From Azonexaceae bacterium (lineage in GTDB: Bacteria; Pseudomonadota; Gammaproteobacteria; Burkholderiales; Rhodocyclaceae), in assembly GCA_013335535.1 (NCBI GenBank), contig JAAXVL010000001.1, forward strand, positions 141,764-205,763: a stretch of 64,000 bases of DNA, given 5' to 3'. This document shows, piece by piece, positions 63,098 through 64,000 of the stretch. How positions within the stretch are numbered: the first letter of the stretch is position 1; each line of letters starts with the position of its first letter. The notes under the pieces were generated by a model. That model had not been told where the DNA came from. It worked only from the letters and a program-made list of their open reading frames with translations, and did no database searches. The translations under genes were made by a program, and so were the position numbers.

Positions 63098-63529
63098 GTG
63101 GGTAGCGAAAAACAGTCCTGTGAATTGTGCATGAACCCCGGCGGGGCCATTCTTTGGCGGTCGGCGCTTTGCCGCGTCGTCCGGGTCGATGATCCGCATT
63201 ACCCCGGCTTCTGCCGCGTCATCTGGAACGATCATGTTCGCGAGATGAGCGACCTTGATGCAAGCCAGCAAAACCTGCTGATGCACATTGTTTTTGCCGT
63301 CGAATCAGTCGTGCGCCGATTATTCAATCCGGATAAAATCAACCTGGCGAGTTTTGGCAACATGGTTCCTCATGTGCACTGGCACGTCATTCCACGCTGG
63401 CAGGATGACAGACACTTCCCTGAACCGGTGTGGGGAAGCGTCCGGCGGGAGGGCCTTGCGTCCAGGCCCGTGGTCAGCAACGAGGTCCTGGCGCAAGCGC
63501 TGTCGGTCGCGCTGGAAGAATTCGAATAA
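63098..63529 (+). CDS. HIT-family nucleotide hydrolase
   Basis: The 143-residue protein starts at GTG 63098. It contains the histidine triad HVHWHVIPRW (HxHxH) after FGNMVPH, and an N-terminal CELC pair (CELCMNPGG) that may bind zinc, as in several HIT proteins. The C-terminal part is RPVVSNEVLAQALSVALEEF. HIT hydrolases act on adenosine-phosphoramidate or dinucleoside polyphosphates. An unknown gene follows after 13 bases on the same strand. Confidence 0.9.
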   Translation: MGSEKQSCELCMNPGGAILWRSALCRVVRVDDPHYPGFCRVIWNDHVREMSDLDASQQNLLMHIVFAVESVVRRLFNPDKINLASFGNMVPHVHWHVIPRWQDDRHFPEPVWGSVRREGLASRPVVSNEVLAQALSVALEEFE

Positions 63530-63542
63530 GGCTGGATGGATC

Positions 63543-64000
63543 ATGAACACGACCGCCGTTGAAGTACCCGCAATTTCAGATCTACGAAGCGGGATGGACT
63601 ATCTCTCCCAGTTATCGCTGGCCAATCCGATTGTTGCCGAGCGACAGCTGATGAGCTTCATCGACTCGCTGCTCCTGGCGCCTCCGGAGCCTGGCGTTTT
63701 GTTGGCGCTGCTCGAGCAGGCGCGGGCGCCGATGTGTTTCGTTGAAGAAGAAATGGCGCGGCGTTATCACAACAAGGCCTTGCCACTGGCCGACGAGGAA
63801 GAGTCCTATTTTCAGCAGGTCGTGACCGCCTGGCGAAAGATGGGCAAGGCCTACGCGCTATGCGCCCGACTCGAGGAGCCGGATGCGGAAAATGCCCAGT
63901 ATGTGACCATGATGGCGACCATTCTGCATCGCTGCCTGTATTACACGGGAATGGTCATCCTCGAGCACTACCGTGCCCGTCGCGATTTGCCGCCAGGTAT
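63543..64000 (+). CDS. Unknown protein, 3' end outside window
   Basis: The frame opens at ATG 63543 and reaches the window edge. The visible 152 residues begin MNTTAVEVPAISDLRSGMDY and include the helical LSLANPIVAERQLMSFIDSL and YYTGMVILEHYRARRDLPPG. It looks cytoplasmic and all-helical, and I do not recognise a domain. Its 13-base gap from the HIT gene suggests co-transcription. Confidence 0.65.
   Translation, partial: MNTTAVEVPAISDLRSGMDYLSQLSLANPIVAERQLMSFIDSLLLAPPEPGVLLALLEQARAPMCFVEEEMARRYHNKALPLADEEESYFQQVVTAWRKMGKAYALCARLEEPDAENAQYVTMMATILHRCLYYTGMVILEHYRARRDLPPG

Overview
The window reads as a chromosomal segment of a betaproteobacterium, most likely Rhodocyclales (Dechloromonas/Azonexus-like). 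The evidence is high GC, the recA-recX-lptB-rpoN-hpf-ptsN-hprK core block, DUF1631, DUF3683 and YjfB-family proteins, a PEP-CTERM protein and an aryl-polyene-type lipid/polyketide cluster. This assignment is inferred from gene content. No rRNA, tRNA, CRISPR array or insertion sequence was seen.

Layout. 1-7413 (minus) is a tightly overlapping aryl-polyene-like operon, cut by the window edge: ACP, ketosynthase, ACP, membrane protein, adenylate-forming ligase, FabZ-like dehydratase, acyltransferase, LolA-like carrier and MMPL exporter. 7.5-23.0 kb holds dsbD, cutA, a NodJ-like permease, a B12/radical SAM enzyme, a HAD phosphatase, the separately placed NodI-like ATPase, a hydrolase, a ferredoxin, a CNNM protein, a P-type ATPase, a VanZ-like protein and a sodium:solute symporter. 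23.0-30.9 kb is the core block. It opens with a LexA-box-like site between a small secreted-protein gene (coupled to rluA) and recA, and ends with hprK, a PsiF protein and a cyclase-FHA protein. 30.9-46.5 kb carries ttcA, a FIST/hybrid-kinase pair, a methyltransferase, cca, an NDUFA9-like protein, DUF1631, a lytic transglycosylase and 5-formyl-THF cyclo-ligase. 46.5-51.2 kb has a cysK-patB sulfur operon, a degenerate EAL protein, a secreted protein and a PEP-CTERM protein. 51.2-55.6 kb is an accessory islet: a frameshifted DNA-methyltransferase remnant, a nucleotidyltransferase-like gene behind two inverted repeats, azlCD, and an AlbA_2/ATPase protein. 55.7-64 kb returns to metabolism: ilvA, a YqaA-like protein, chrA, a 1291-residue FAD/Fe-S oxidoreductase and a HIT protein, with an unknown gene running off the end.

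The most unusual signal is a dispersed motif of about 33 bp, found 16 times on both strands, inside genes and between them. It has an almost invariant core, TCCGGTTGACCGTGGAA, preceded by two T-rich segments about one helical turn apart, with ATTTTGGCC at the far end. It has no terminal inverted repeats and resembles in architecture the DNA-uptake sequences of other bacteria, or a chromosome-organising protein site. Its function is unknown from sequence alone.
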